A stretch of 6,961 bases of DNA from Saprospiraceae bacterium (GCA_007128085.1 SKYC01000024.1:1-6961); one strand, 5' to 3'; shown: positions 1 to 6,272, counted from the first letter of the stretch. Made by a program: numbers and translations. Notes: generated by a model not told the origin, from the letters alone.

Positions 1-11
1 GAAAGTTTCAT
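1..11 (-). CDS. Possible start of the next gene downstream of recR (first codons only)
   Basis: On the minus strand an ATG lies at 11-9, 24 nt after the recR stop, and opens a frame reading Met-Lys-Leu before the window edge. The spacing would fit a second gene co-transcribed with recR, and no terminator lies between them. Only three full codons are visible and there is no strong Shine-Dalgarno sequence, so the product cannot be named and the start may be coincidental. Confidence 0.22.
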
Positions 12-35
12 AGGTAGGGTCTTCTTCCGGTAGAA

Positions 36-653
36 TTATTCAGTGAGCTGGTAGGGTAGACGTGCTCGAATGGATCTGCCCAGAGTCATTTCGTCCGCGT
101 ACTCCAATTCGCCACCGAAGGCCACACCTCTCGCCAATATGGAAATTTTGGCAATGCCCGCTTCCTGCAGACATCTGGACAAATAATAGATGGTGGTCTC
201 ACCGTCAATGGTTGGACTGATGCCCATGATGACTTCTTCAATGTCTGCGCCCTTGCACCGATCTAAAAGGCTCGGAATATTGAGGTCGTCCGGACCGACC
301 CCATCGATGGGAGAAATGACTCCCCCCAGCACGTGATACAACCCCTTGTAATGCCCCGTATCTTCGATGGCGAGCACATCCCGAATGCTCTCGACCAGAC
401 AGAGAACCTTGTGATCCCTCTTTAAGTCAGAGCAGATGTGGCAGGTATCGTAGTCTGATATGTGGTGGCACTTTTTACAAAACTTCAACTCCGACCCCAG
501 GTTTTCAATGGCTGAATTGAACTTTTCCAATTTGGACTTGGGTTGATAAATGCAATGTAAGGCAAGCCTTAAGGCTGTCTTTTTCCCGATGCCGGGCAAA
601 GAAGCAAAGGCTTCTATCGCATCTTCCAGTATTCTCGACGATTGATTTCCCAT
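36..653 (-). CDS. recR: Recombination mediator protein RecR
   Basis: RecR acts in the cytoplasm with RecO and RecF to load RecA at single-stranded gaps during recombinational repair. The 205-residue product has the family's length and domain order. An N-terminal helix-hairpin-helix (Leu-Pro-Gly-Ile-Gly-Lys-Lys, about residues 19-33) is followed by a four-cysteine zinc finger (C59, C62, C71, C74). Then comes a Toprim domain starting near residue 83 with the acidic VES motif (E88), and a conserved C-terminal stretch ending Leu-Gly-Arg-Ser-Ile-Arg-Ala-Arg-Leu-Pro-Tyr. The frame stays open upstream to a TTG at 707, but the ATG at 653 gives the normal N-terminus (MGNQSSRILEDAIEAF), and a promoter-like sequence lies inside the extension. 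The gene is divergent from pdhC. The identification is secure; the start is likely. Confidence 0.97.
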   Translation of the reverse strand: MGNQSSRILEDAIEAFASLPGIGKKTALRLALHCIYQPKSKLEKFNSAIENLGSELKFCKKCHHISDYDTCHICSDLKRDHKVLCLVESIRDVLAIEDTGHYKGLYHVLGGVISPIDGVGPDDLNIPSLLDRCKGADIEEVIMGISPTIDGETTIYYLSRCLQEAGIAKISILARGVAFGGELEYADEMTLGRSIRARLPYQLTE

Positions 654-675
654 AAGTACGCTTAAAATTACAATG

Positions 676-707
676 TAAAGATAGGGCTTTTCAAATTTGA
701 AAGACAA
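676..707 (-). promoter_or_regulatory. Putative recR promoter with palindromic spacer
   Basis: Read on the minus strand, TTG (707-705), a 21-nt spacer and TATCTTTA (683-676) match the Bacteroidota pattern TTG-N19-23-TAnnTTTG, except for the last base of the -7 box. Transcription would begin near 669-672, leaving a short leader before the ATG at 653. The spacer contains the perfect 14-bp palindrome TTTCAAATTTGAAA at 689-702, a possible operator. The call rests on pattern matching only. Confidence 0.5.
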
Positions 708-720
708 TAATATATAATAT

Positions 721-840
721 TTCTACCTTCATCGGGCGATGCGTGAGAGCAAACCGGAACGCATGACTTTTTTTGGTCTGTGGTGCACTGTCCGGAACCA
801 TTGGATACATGGTGGTGGAGGAGGTATTTTTTTAATCATT
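721..840. other. GC-richer block of unknown nature in the recR-pdhC spacer
   Basis: The spacer between the divergent recR and pdhC starts (654-1042) has two parts. Positions 721-840 are about 47% G+C (56 of 120), close to the coding sequence around it. Positions 841-1040 are about 29% (58 of 200). The block includes a run of GGTGG/GGAGG at 811-824 followed by a T run. A 9-bp direct repeat, GAACGCATG, occurs at 757-765 and again at 841-849. A 39-codon frame on the minus strand (810 down to 691) reads through it and ends inside the recR promoter; it has no ribosome binding site or recognisable product. The block could be a decayed gene, a dispersed intergenic repeat or an untranslated RNA; nothing seen decides between these. 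Confidence 0.35.
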
Positions 841-883
841 GAACGCATGCGGTATTTTTTGAATTTCAATGGGACCCATTCAA

Positions 884-913
884 TTGAGAAGGTCAATAAT
901 AGTGCTATATTTG
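884..913 (+). promoter_or_regulatory. Putative pdhC promoter
   Basis: TTG at 884-886, exactly 19 nt of spacer and TATATTTG at 906-913 form a perfect match to the Bacteroidota housekeeping promoter TTG-N19-TAnnTTTG. Transcription would start near 919-921, giving pdhC an untranslated leader of roughly 120 nt. It is the best promoter match in the window. Confidence 0.68.
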
Positions 914-928
914 TGTTTGAATTTTCAG

Positions 929-975
929 ACAATAGAAAACAAAACTTCTGTAATTGTTTTTAATTTGTCTATTGT
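929..975 (+). repeat. Inverted repeat in the pdhC leader
   Basis: ACAATAGA at 929-936 and its exact complement TCTATTGT at 968-975 flank AAAAC and GTTTT, which could extend the pairing toward a loop of about 10 nt. The element lies just downstream of the predicted transcription start, so it could fold in the pdhC mRNA leader or serve as a protein-binding site. The sequence is very AT-rich, where such repeats arise by chance, and no T run follows, so it is not an obvious terminator. Confidence 0.3.
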
Positions 976-1042
976 GCGATTTGAATTTTAAAAATTGATA
1001 CAAGCTGTTTAATTTAGCGGCTTCATAAAAAGGAAAGAGAAT

Positions 1043-2335
1043 ATGGCTGAAGTTATTAAAATGCCCCGCATGAGCGATACCATGGAAGAGGGTGTCATAG
1101 TTGCCTGGCATAAAAAAGTGGGCGATGCGATCGAACCCGGTGATATATTGGCTGAAGTGGAAACCGATAAGGCCACCATGGATCTGGAGAGTTATCAAGA
1201 GGGTACGCTCCTGTACATTGGAGTTAAAGAGGGCCCGGTGCCGGTCAATAGTGTGATTGCGGTAATCGGAGAGGAAGGTGAGGACTACAAGGAAGCGCTG
1301 GCTGCAGAGGAAGGCAGTGCTGAGTCCGATTCAGAGTCCGGTGATGAAAGCGAAGACAAAAAGGAGGAAAAGTCCTCAGGGGACAAAAAAGACGAAAAAT
1401 CCTCGGAGGAATCCTTCTCTGAGTCGGAACCGGAGACCAGATCCACTGAAGAAAAGGAGACGGAAACGGCCGATGAAGGTGAGCGTTTACGTGTGTCCCC
1501 TCTGGCCAGAAAAATGGCCGAGGAAGCCAATATAGATTTGAAAAGGTTAAAAGGGACGGGAGAGCACGGCAGAATTGTCAAGAAGGATATTGAGAAGGCC
1601 AAAGAAGAGGGTGTTCCCGCCGCTGCGACCGGATCCGTACCCGCGGGTGTGGAGTCGTTTGATAAGATTCCGGTCAGTCAAATGAGAAAGACCATTGCAA
1701 AGAGATTGGGAGAGAGTAAGTTTACGGCTCCCCATTTTTACCTCACCATAGACATTGATATGTCCAGAGCCATCTCGACCCGAAAGAAAATCAATGAGAT
1801 GATTGCCCCGGACAAGATTTCATTCAACGACCTGGTCATTAAAGCGTGCGCTACCGCATTGAAGTTGCATCCCCAGGTAAACACTTCCTGGATGGGTGAC
1901 CACATGCGACAAAACCACCACATTCATATTGGTGTAGCAGTAGCCGTCGATGATGGGTTGCTGGTTCCGGTCTTAAAACACGCCGATCAGATGAACTTAT
2001 CTTCCATCAATTCCGCCGTAGCTGAGTTCGCTGAAAAGGCGAGAAATAAAAAGCTGCAGCCCGAAGAAATGCAGGGGAATACCTTTACGATATCCAACCT
2101 GGGAATGTTTGGCATAGAGGAGTTTACAGCCATCATTAATCCACCGGATGCGTGTATACTTGCAGTGGGAGGCATCCGTGAAGTTCCGGTGGTAGAAAAC
2201 GGCGAAATAAAAGCCGGAAGCAAAATGAAGGTCACTTTGTCCTGCGATCACCGCGTAGTAGACGGTGCTACAGGTGCAAAATTCCTCGCAGACTTCAAAT
2301 CCATGTTGGAAGAACCCCTCAGGATGATTGTTTAA
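1043..2335 (+). CDS. pdhC: Dihydrolipoamide acetyltransferase, E2 of the pyruvate dehydrogenase complex
   Basis: E2 forms the core of the pyruvate dehydrogenase complex and moves the acetyl group from E1 via lipoyl-lysine to CoA. The 430-residue protein has one lipoyl domain (about 1-80) with the lipoylated lysine K43 in Glu-Thr-Asp-Lys-Ala. A charged Ser/Glu/Lys linker spans about 84-148, and a peripheral subunit-binding domain about 150-186 (VSPLARKMAEE). The catalytic domain is at about 205-430, with the DHRVVDG motif holding catalytic H403 and D407. The N-terminus and Asn-Pro-Pro-Asp-Ala near 366-370 favour the pyruvate enzyme over the 2-oxoglutarate or branched-chain forms, though this is by resemblance. 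The ATG at 1043 begins directly with the lipoyl domain and has purine-rich AGGAAAGAGA upstream. E1 and E3 genes are not in the window. The linker contains a tandem 27-bp duplication. The stop lies 21 bp from that of the convergent dehydrogenase. Confidence 0.95.
   Translation: MAEVIKMPRMSDTMEEGVIVAWHKKVGDAIEPGDILAEVETDKATMDLESYQEGTLLYIGVKEGPVPVNSVIAVIGEEGEDYKEALAAEEGSAESDSESGDESEDKKEEKSSGDKKDEKSSEESFSESEPETRSTEEKETETADEGERLRVSPLARKMAEEANIDLKRLKGTGEHGRIVKKDIEKAKEEGVPAAATGSVPAGVESFDKIPVSQMRKTIAKRLGESKFTAPHFYLTIDIDMSRAISTRKKINEMIAPDKISFNDLVIKACATALKLHPQVNTSWMGDHMRQNHHIHIGVAVAVDDGLLVPVLKHADQMNLSSINSAVAEFAEKARNKKLQPEEMQGNTFTISNLGMFGIEEFTAIINPPDACILAVGGIREVPVVENGEIKAGSKMKVTLSCDHRVVDGATGAKFLADFKSMLEEPLRMIV
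1355..1408 (+). repeat. Tandem 27-bp duplication in the pdhC linker
   Basis: Two adjacent 27-bp units, 1355-1381 and 1382-1408, agree at 22 of 27 positions. They encode two 9-residue repeats, DKKEEKSSG and DKKDEKSSE (residues 105-113 and 114-122). The unit is a whole number of codons, so the duplication lengthens the flexible E2 linker without breaking the frame. Three of the five mismatches are silent third-position changes, which suggests an old duplication kept under selection for charge. Confidence 0.75.
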
Positions 2336-2356
2336 AAGGGAATCAGGACCACTCTG

Positions 2357-3580
2357 TTAATTCAATTTATTCAGCGCGATTTGCAGTGCCGAAGTAGATA
2401 AATGAACCGGTTTTGCATGGAATTCCTGGACTTCTTTCATGGCTTTGAGTATGGTTTGAGAGATGTCGTCAAAAATGGCGCGATCAGTCATTTCAATGTC
2501 GGCCTGCATTAAGTATGCAAAAGTTCGGGCCATTCCACAATTGGCAATGAAATCGGGAATAAGTGCAATCTTTGAATCGGTGTACTTGGCTGTCGGACCA
2601 AAGGAAATGCCATCGTCCACAAAGGGTACATTGGCACCGCATGACATCACCTCCATGCCCGCTTTTATTAAACGGTCAACCTGGTCTCTGGTAACCAACT
2701 TTGAAGCCGCTCCCGGGATAAATACTTCAGCGCCCAAATCCCAAAACCTTTCATTGACCTCATCAAAGGGGAGCATGTCCTCTGAAAATAATTTATTGCC
2801 CTTCTTTTCCTGAAACAGTTTTGCAATTTCTGTTGGGCTAAAACCCTCCTCATTGATCAATCCGTGATCTTTGTCCAGAATGCCCACAATTTTTACACCC
2901 ATTTCAGCCAGGTAAAACGCTGTCGCTGATGCCACATTTCCCCATCCCTGAATGAGAGCTCTTTTCTGTCCGGGAGATTCCCCCTTGTACAATTTGTAAA
3001 AATGCTTGACGGACTCAGCCACTCCGTAGCCCGTTACCATGTCTGCAATGGCAAACTTCCGCGGTCCCTGTGGAAAATATGCGGTGTCCTCAACAATTTT
3101 ATTACAGCCTTCTCTCAGTTGACCGATGACTCTGACCTTCTCCTTTGAGTTGAGATGCCCGTTTACCACTCCTTCCTGGGGATGCCACAACCCGTAACTC
3201 TCCGTAATTGGGTTGACCTCCTTAATTTCATCCACGTTCAAGTCCCCACCGGTTCCGTAGTAATTTTTTAAAATGGGCAAACTCGCTTTCCACCACCTCT
3301 TTAAAACCTCCTCTTTTCTCGGGTCATTGGGGTCGAAGTCTATGCCAGATTTGGCCCCGCCTATGGGAGGGCCACTTACGCTGAACTTAACTTCCATCAC
3401 TTTGGCCAATGAGAGTACTTCATCTTTACTGAGGCCTTTCCTCATGCGAGTTCCTCCTCCTGCAGCCCCGTTTCTCAGAGAATTTATAACGATCCACCCT
3501 TTGGCTTCCGTTTTGGTATCACTCCATTCAAAAACAATTTCCGGTGGGGTATTCAGGTACTTTTCAAATTGATTGTTCAC
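2357..3580 (-). CDS. Glu/Leu/Phe/Val dehydrogenase family protein (amino acid dehydrogenase)
   Basis: This family carries out reversible NAD(P)-dependent oxidative deamination of an L-amino acid to a 2-oxo acid and ammonia in the cytoplasm. With the GTG at 3580 the product is 407 residues, the size I expect for the Bacteroidota subgroup. The catalytic lysine is K77 in Ile-Gly-Gly-Ala-Lys-Ser-Gly, with K65 twelve residues earlier, as in glutamate dehydrogenases. The catalytic aspartate is probably D117 in Asp-Leu-Asn-Val-Asp. The Rossmann NAD motif Gly-Trp-Gly-Asn-Val-Ala is at 212-217. An insert around 133-175 (HPQEGVVNGH onward) and IADMVTGYGV in place of the usual ATGxGV set this subgroup apart, so glutamate versus leucine or valine specificity cannot be assigned. 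The frame continues upstream to 3667, but that extension is Phe/Lys-rich, unlike the family and crosses a promoter-like box. The gene is convergent with pdhC and divergent from the arginase-fold gene. Confidence 0.92.
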   Translation of the reverse strand: MNNQFEKYLNTPPEIVFEWSDTKTEAKGWIVINSLRNGAAGGGTRMRKGLSKDEVLSLAKVMEVKFSVSGPPIGGAKSGIDFDPNDPRKEEVLKRWWKASLPILKNYYGTGGDLNVDEIKEVNPITESYGLWHPQEGVVNGHLNSKEKVRVIGQLREGCNKIVEDTAYFPQGPRKFAIADMVTGYGVAESVKHFYKLYKGESPGQKRALIQGWGNVASATAFYLAEMGVKIVGILDKDHGLINEEGFSPTEIAKLFQEKKGNKLFSEDMLPFDEVNERFWDLGAEVFIPGAASKLVTRDQVDRLIKAGMEVMSCGANVPFVDDGISFGPTAKYTDSKIALIPDFIANCGMARTFAYLMQADIEMTDRAIFDDISQTILKAMKEVQEFHAKPVHLSTSALQIALNKLN

Positions 3581-3594
3581 GTCCTTTTTTTTTA

Positions 3595-3602
3595 CAAATA
3601 TA
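3595..3602 (-). promoter_or_regulatory. Putative -7 box for the amino acid dehydrogenase gene
   Basis: On the minus strand TATATTTG (3602-3595) matches TAnnTTTG perfectly. About 20 nt upstream there is TTT rather than TTG, so the -33 element is imperfect. The box ends 14 nt before the proposed GTG start, so the leader would be only about 8-10 nt. The stretch between is almost all A and ends in AAGGAC immediately before the start. Confidence 0.45.
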
Positions 3603-3688
3603 ATTCTATACCCCCACTCTTTAAACTCTGAGAGCCATTTCTTGAAAAGAAAAAAAAGCAAAAACAAATTAAAATTAAAAATAATATG

Positions 3689-3696
3689 TATATTTG
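3689..3696 (+). promoter_or_regulatory. Putative -7 box for the arginase-fold gene
   Basis: TATATTTG at 3689-3696 matches TAnnTTTG exactly and lies 22 nt before the ATG at 3719. No TTG is found at the expected distance; the upstream region is an A-rich tract. Together with the dehydrogenase box on the other strand it makes a divergent promoter pair in the 138-bp spacer. Confidence 0.42.
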
Positions 3697-3718
3697 TGGT
3701 TATTAAATCTTTTGAGAC

Positions 3719-4702
3719 ATGAAGAAATATCCATCTACACCCGAAGGGGAAGTGAGAAATGAAGAATTACCCGGGCTTAATGAGGAGTTTGGAAAATTGA
3801 GGCTTCGTTTTTTATCTCTGAGTGGAGAGCCATTCAGTTCTGAACTGAATCGAGTCTTTGAATCATTTGAGATCCCCGAAGTTCTTTTAGGACCTCCCAT
3901 ATTTCGGCCGTATGGTTTTGACCACGAGTTTGCCGGGAGAGTAAGGGGATGGTCAGAGGACGGCGATGTAATGGTCCTGGTAGGTGATTTGGGTGGGAAT
4001 AAATCTGAGTTTGTCGATGAATTGGTCTATCGTCCGATGGTGGTAATGAGCAGTGATGGTCGCTCCGGATGTCCATTTTTTGACAAACACAAAAACCGTG
4101 GAAAGGTATCCTACCTGGGTTTGCAAAGACATTTAATGAATGGGGAGGCCGCGGTTTATTTCGATAGGAACAGCATGAGTTTGGGTCAGTTGAGAGCGAA
4201 TATTTCTGAATCGGAGCCGGCTATTCGGGATTCGGAAGGCTGTGTTTTATCTCTCTCCTCACTGCGAAGCTCAGATTTCCCTGCGAAGAGCGGGGGAGGG
4301 GTTTCCGGTTTATTTATCGAGGAGGCGTGTCAGTTAACAAGGTATTTTGGAATTTCTGATCAAAGTAAAGTTCTTTGGATCAATGGCTTTGATGAAGATC
4401 CTTCCCAAATGAATCACGCTGCAGATGTAATCGCCCAATTGATTTGGTATTTTCTGGATGGTGTTTCCTCGCGAAAAAAGGATTATCCCATCGACCGGTC
4501 ACAGTTGGTGGAATACGCTATTTCCGGAATTCACAATTTGGACTCAGTCGTTTTTTACAAAAGTAAATTGAGTGGGAGATGGTGGTTTTCTCTGAGTGAA
4601 GGTTACGACCCCTTGTCTTTACATGCCTGTAGTTTCAGAGACTATAAAATGTTGTGCGATGGAGAAATTTCAGATCGCATACTGCGGTTTCTGGACGAAT
4701 AA
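3719..4702 (+). CDS. Degenerate arginase/formimidoylglutamase-fold protein, probably non-catalytic
   Basis: The C-terminal two thirds of this 327-residue protein resembles Bacteroidota formimidoylglutamase-like members of the arginase superfamily. Matching stretches are LGQLRANISESEPAIRD (155-171), LRSSDFP (182-188), EEACQLTRYFGISD (201-214), IAQLIWYFLDG (238-248) and FYKSKLSGRWW (279-289). A tail reading CSFRDYK...EISDR (304-320) completes the match. The manganese-binding motifs are not seen. The GGxH position seems to correspond to VGDLGGNK (88-95), the DAHxD position to SSDGR (111-115), and the SFDxD position to VLSLS (176-180), with Ser178 where the first Asp should be. The N-terminal third is poorly conserved and the protein is shorter than the roughly 380 residues usual for the group. 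There is no signal peptide or membrane segment, so it is probably cytosolic. Homology is fairly sure from remembered family patterns; the function is unknown. It is convergent with murF across 101 bp. Confidence 0.72.
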   Translation: MKKYPSTPEGEVRNEELPGLNEEFGKLRLRFLSLSGEPFSSELNRVFESFEIPEVLLGPPIFRPYGFDHEFAGRVRGWSEDGDVMVLVGDLGGNKSEFVDELVYRPMVVMSSDGRSGCPFFDKHKNRGKVSYLGLQRHLMNGEAAVYFDRNSMSLGQLRANISESEPAIRDSEGCVLSLSSLRSSDFPAKSGGGVSGLFIEEACQLTRYFGISDQSKVLWINGFDEDPSQMNHAADVIAQLIWYFLDGVSSRKKDYPIDRSQLVEYAISGIHNLDSVVFYKSKLSGRWWFSLSEGYDPLSLHACSFRDYKMLCDGEISDRILRFLDE

Positions 4703-4803
4703 AAAATGGAGAGAAGAAGTTTTTTCTGTTTTGGGTTGTGCCGAAAGGATGTCTTTTTTCGGGCATCGACTTATTCATTTCCTTCATTAAAAATAACGAT
4801 CCT

Positions 4804-6120
4804 TTAGAGGACTATTTTTTCAAGTGCAATTCCCCGGGATCCCTTTAAAAAAATATGGTGGCCGGTCAACCCTTCGTTTTCCAGGTGTTTTTTCACTTCT
4901 GCAGAGTTTGGAAAATGCACTGCATCGTCCTTTTTGTCCATGGCTACAGCAAACTCTTTTCCCACCAGCCACAGTTGTTCGAATTGCTCTCTTTTCGTCA
5001 GTAAGTCATTCAATAAATCCCGGTGTTCTTTATAACTGTCTTTTCCGAGTTCGAGCATATCTCCCAACACGAGGATTCTGGGATGGGGAGCGTTTTCCAG
5101 AAAATAGGAGACCGATACCCTCATAGATGAGGGATTGGCATTATAGGCATCCAGGAAAAACTGATTGCCCGCATTAGCCAACCATTGAGATCGATTGATT
5201 TTGGGTTGGTATTCCCGGAGACCTGTTTTTATTTGATGGTCAGTCAGTTCAAAATAAAGGCCAACGGCTATTGCGGTGGCGATATTCGGGTAATTGTATG
5301 TTCCGGGTAGCTGGGTGTCGACCTGAATGGTTTTTCCTGAGTTTGCGGTATAATGGATGCTTAGGTGAGGGTGGTTGCGAATGAGTTGAGTTTGAACAAT
5401 GGGAACAATACCATCGGGAACTCCCTTCGGGTCGGTACTGTAAAACACGCGATTTTTAATATTTCTGCTCAATTCATGTAGGTGCACTTCATTTATATTT
5501 ATAAAAGCCACACCGTCATTTTCGGACAAGTAGTCGTACAATTCACTTTTGGCCTTTTTGACTCCTTCCAGATTGAGAAAGCCTTCAAAATGAGCTTTTC
5601 CAATATTGGTAATCAATCCATAGTGCGGTTGGCCGATGGAGCACAGATCTCTGATTTCACCGATGTGATTGGCACCCATTTCGAGTATGAGCATTTCTGC
5701 ATCTGCCGGACAGTTGAGCAATGTAAGGGGAAGTCCGATGAGGTTGTTGAAATTTCCTGCTGTTGCATGTGTTTTGAGTTTTTTACTCAAAACACTATAG
5801 AGAAGCTCTTTGGTTGTGGTTTTGCCATTGGAGCCGGTAAGTGCGAGTACTTTTGACTGCAGTTTTGTACGATGGTACTTTGCCAGGTCCTGCATGATTT
5901 TCAAAACGTCATCCACATAGATTATGCCTGGTTGAGAGGAGTGTTTAAATTTTGGGTGGTCAACCACTGCGTATCTGGCTCCCTTGGCGAGAGCTTCTTC
6001 GGCAAATTCGTTGGCGTCAAAATTGGGCCCTTTTAATGCAAAGAACATTTCCCCATCGCCTATTTTTCTCGTATCGATGCAGGCACCCGCAGATTCCAAA
6101 AATTTTTGATACAAAGTCAT
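4804..6120 (-). CDS. murF: UDP-N-acetylmuramoyl-tripeptide--D-alanyl-D-alanine ligase (MurF)
   Basis: MurF adds D-Ala-D-Ala to the UDP-MurNAc-tripeptide with ATP, the last cytoplasmic step of peptidoglycan precursor synthesis. The 438-residue product has the Mur ligase plan. The substrate-binding DTRKI motif is near 16-20, the P-loop TGSNGKTTTKE at 95-105, and the GNFNNLIGLPLTLL motif around 122-135. EMGANHIGEI is at 147-156, NIGKAH at 172-177, DAYNANPSSM at 324-333 and LGDMLELG at 352-359. KGSRGIALEK closes the C-terminus at 426-435. The frame extends upstream to a TTG at 6195, but the ATG at 6120 gives the usual MurF N-terminus, and a promoter-like box lies inside the extension. It follows gldJ on the same strand, a pairing also known in Flavobacterium johnsoniae as far as I recall, but a terminator separates them here. 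Confidence 0.96.
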   Translation of the reverse strand: MTLYQKFLESAGACIDTRKIGDGEMFFALKGPNFDANEFAEEALAKGARYAVVDHPKFKHSSQPGIIYVDDVLKIMQDLAKYHRTKLQSKVLALTGSNGKTTTKELLYSVLSKKLKTHATAGNFNNLIGLPLTLLNCPADAEMLILEMGANHIGEIRDLCSIGQPHYGLITNIGKAHFEGFLNLEGVKKAKSELYDYLSENDGVAFININEVHLHELSRNIKNRVFYSTDPKGVPDGIVPIVQTQLIRNHPHLSIHYTANSGKTIQVDTQLPGTYNYPNIATAIAVGLYFELTDHQIKTGLREYQPKINRSQWLANAGNQFFLDAYNANPSSMRVSVSYFLENAPHPRILVLGDMLELGKDSYKEHRDLLNDLLTKREQFEQLWLVGKEFAVAMDKKDDAVHFPNSAEVKKHLENEGLTGHHIFLKGSRGIALEKIVL

Positions 6121-6156
6121 CGGATTAAAGTTTTTAAGTGTCCTACCCTGGTTAAT

Positions 6157-6164
6157 CAAAAGTA
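6157..6164 (-). promoter_or_regulatory. Putative -7 box for murF
   Basis: On the minus strand TACTTTTG (6164-6157) matches TAnnTTTG exactly. It would start transcription near 6150, about 30 nt before the ATG at 6120. No TTG stands at the ideal distance upstream, so this is a half-match. It fits murF having its own promoter after the gldJ terminator. Confidence 0.42.
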
Positions 6165-6207
6165 ATCTCGAAGTATTTTTCAGGACGTAGCCCAAAAAAA
6201 ATTACTC

Positions 6208-6272
6208 GCCCGAATATAAAGGAATCCTCTGGAATGCCCAGAGAGTTTGGTGATTTTTGTCCAAATACGGGC
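6208..6272. other. Foldable segment (possible three-way junction) between gldJ and murF
   Basis: Three nested complementary pairs fit one fold. The outer stem is GCCCG (6208-6212) with CGGGC (6268-6272). The first hairpin is CTCTGG (6227-6232) with CCAGAG (6238-6243) and a 5-nt loop. The second is TTTGG (6246-6250) with CCAAA (6261-6265) and a 10-nt loop. On the minus strand the segment begins right after the gldJ terminator T run and is followed by GAGTAA and a second run of eight T (6201-6194). It could be a back-up terminator, the 3' end of the gldJ transcript, a small RNA or a murF leader structure. It matches no riboswitch I recognise. Confidence 0.35.

Noticed and set aside
654..707. 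18-residue N-terminal extension of RecR from a TTG at 707
   Set aside because: The extension lacks family similarity and its TTG coincides with the -33 element of the likely promoter. The ATG at 653 gives the standard RecR N-terminus.
739..963. 74-codon plus-strand frame in the recR-pdhC spacer
   Set aside because: It contains a five-glycine run from a low-complexity stretch, shows no family resemblance, runs through the AT-rich pdhC promoter and leader, and has no ribosome binding site.
1278..1602. Long overlapping frames in the other frame and on the other strand inside pdhC
   Set aside because: They are shadows of the low-complexity Glu/Ser/Lys linker, giving Arg/Lys-rich or Ser-rich translations with no domain; the E2 frame is clearly the real one.
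3603..3667. Phe-rich N-terminal extension of the dehydrogenase as a membrane or signal segment
   Set aside because: The hydrophobic stretch comes from the A/T-rich intergenic sequence and lies upstream of a perfect -7 box; this enzyme family is cytosolic and begins near the GTG at 3580.
4740..4764. Hairpin CCGAAA/TTTCGG between the arginase-fold gene and murF as a terminator
   Set aside because: The stem is only 6 bp with a 10-nt loop and no T run follows it on either strand, so it does not qualify as an intrinsic terminator.
6121..6195. 25-residue N-terminal extension of MurF from a TTG at 6195
   Set aside because: It starts inside a T run and crosses a promoter-like box. The ATG at 6120 begins the usual MurF N-terminal domain.
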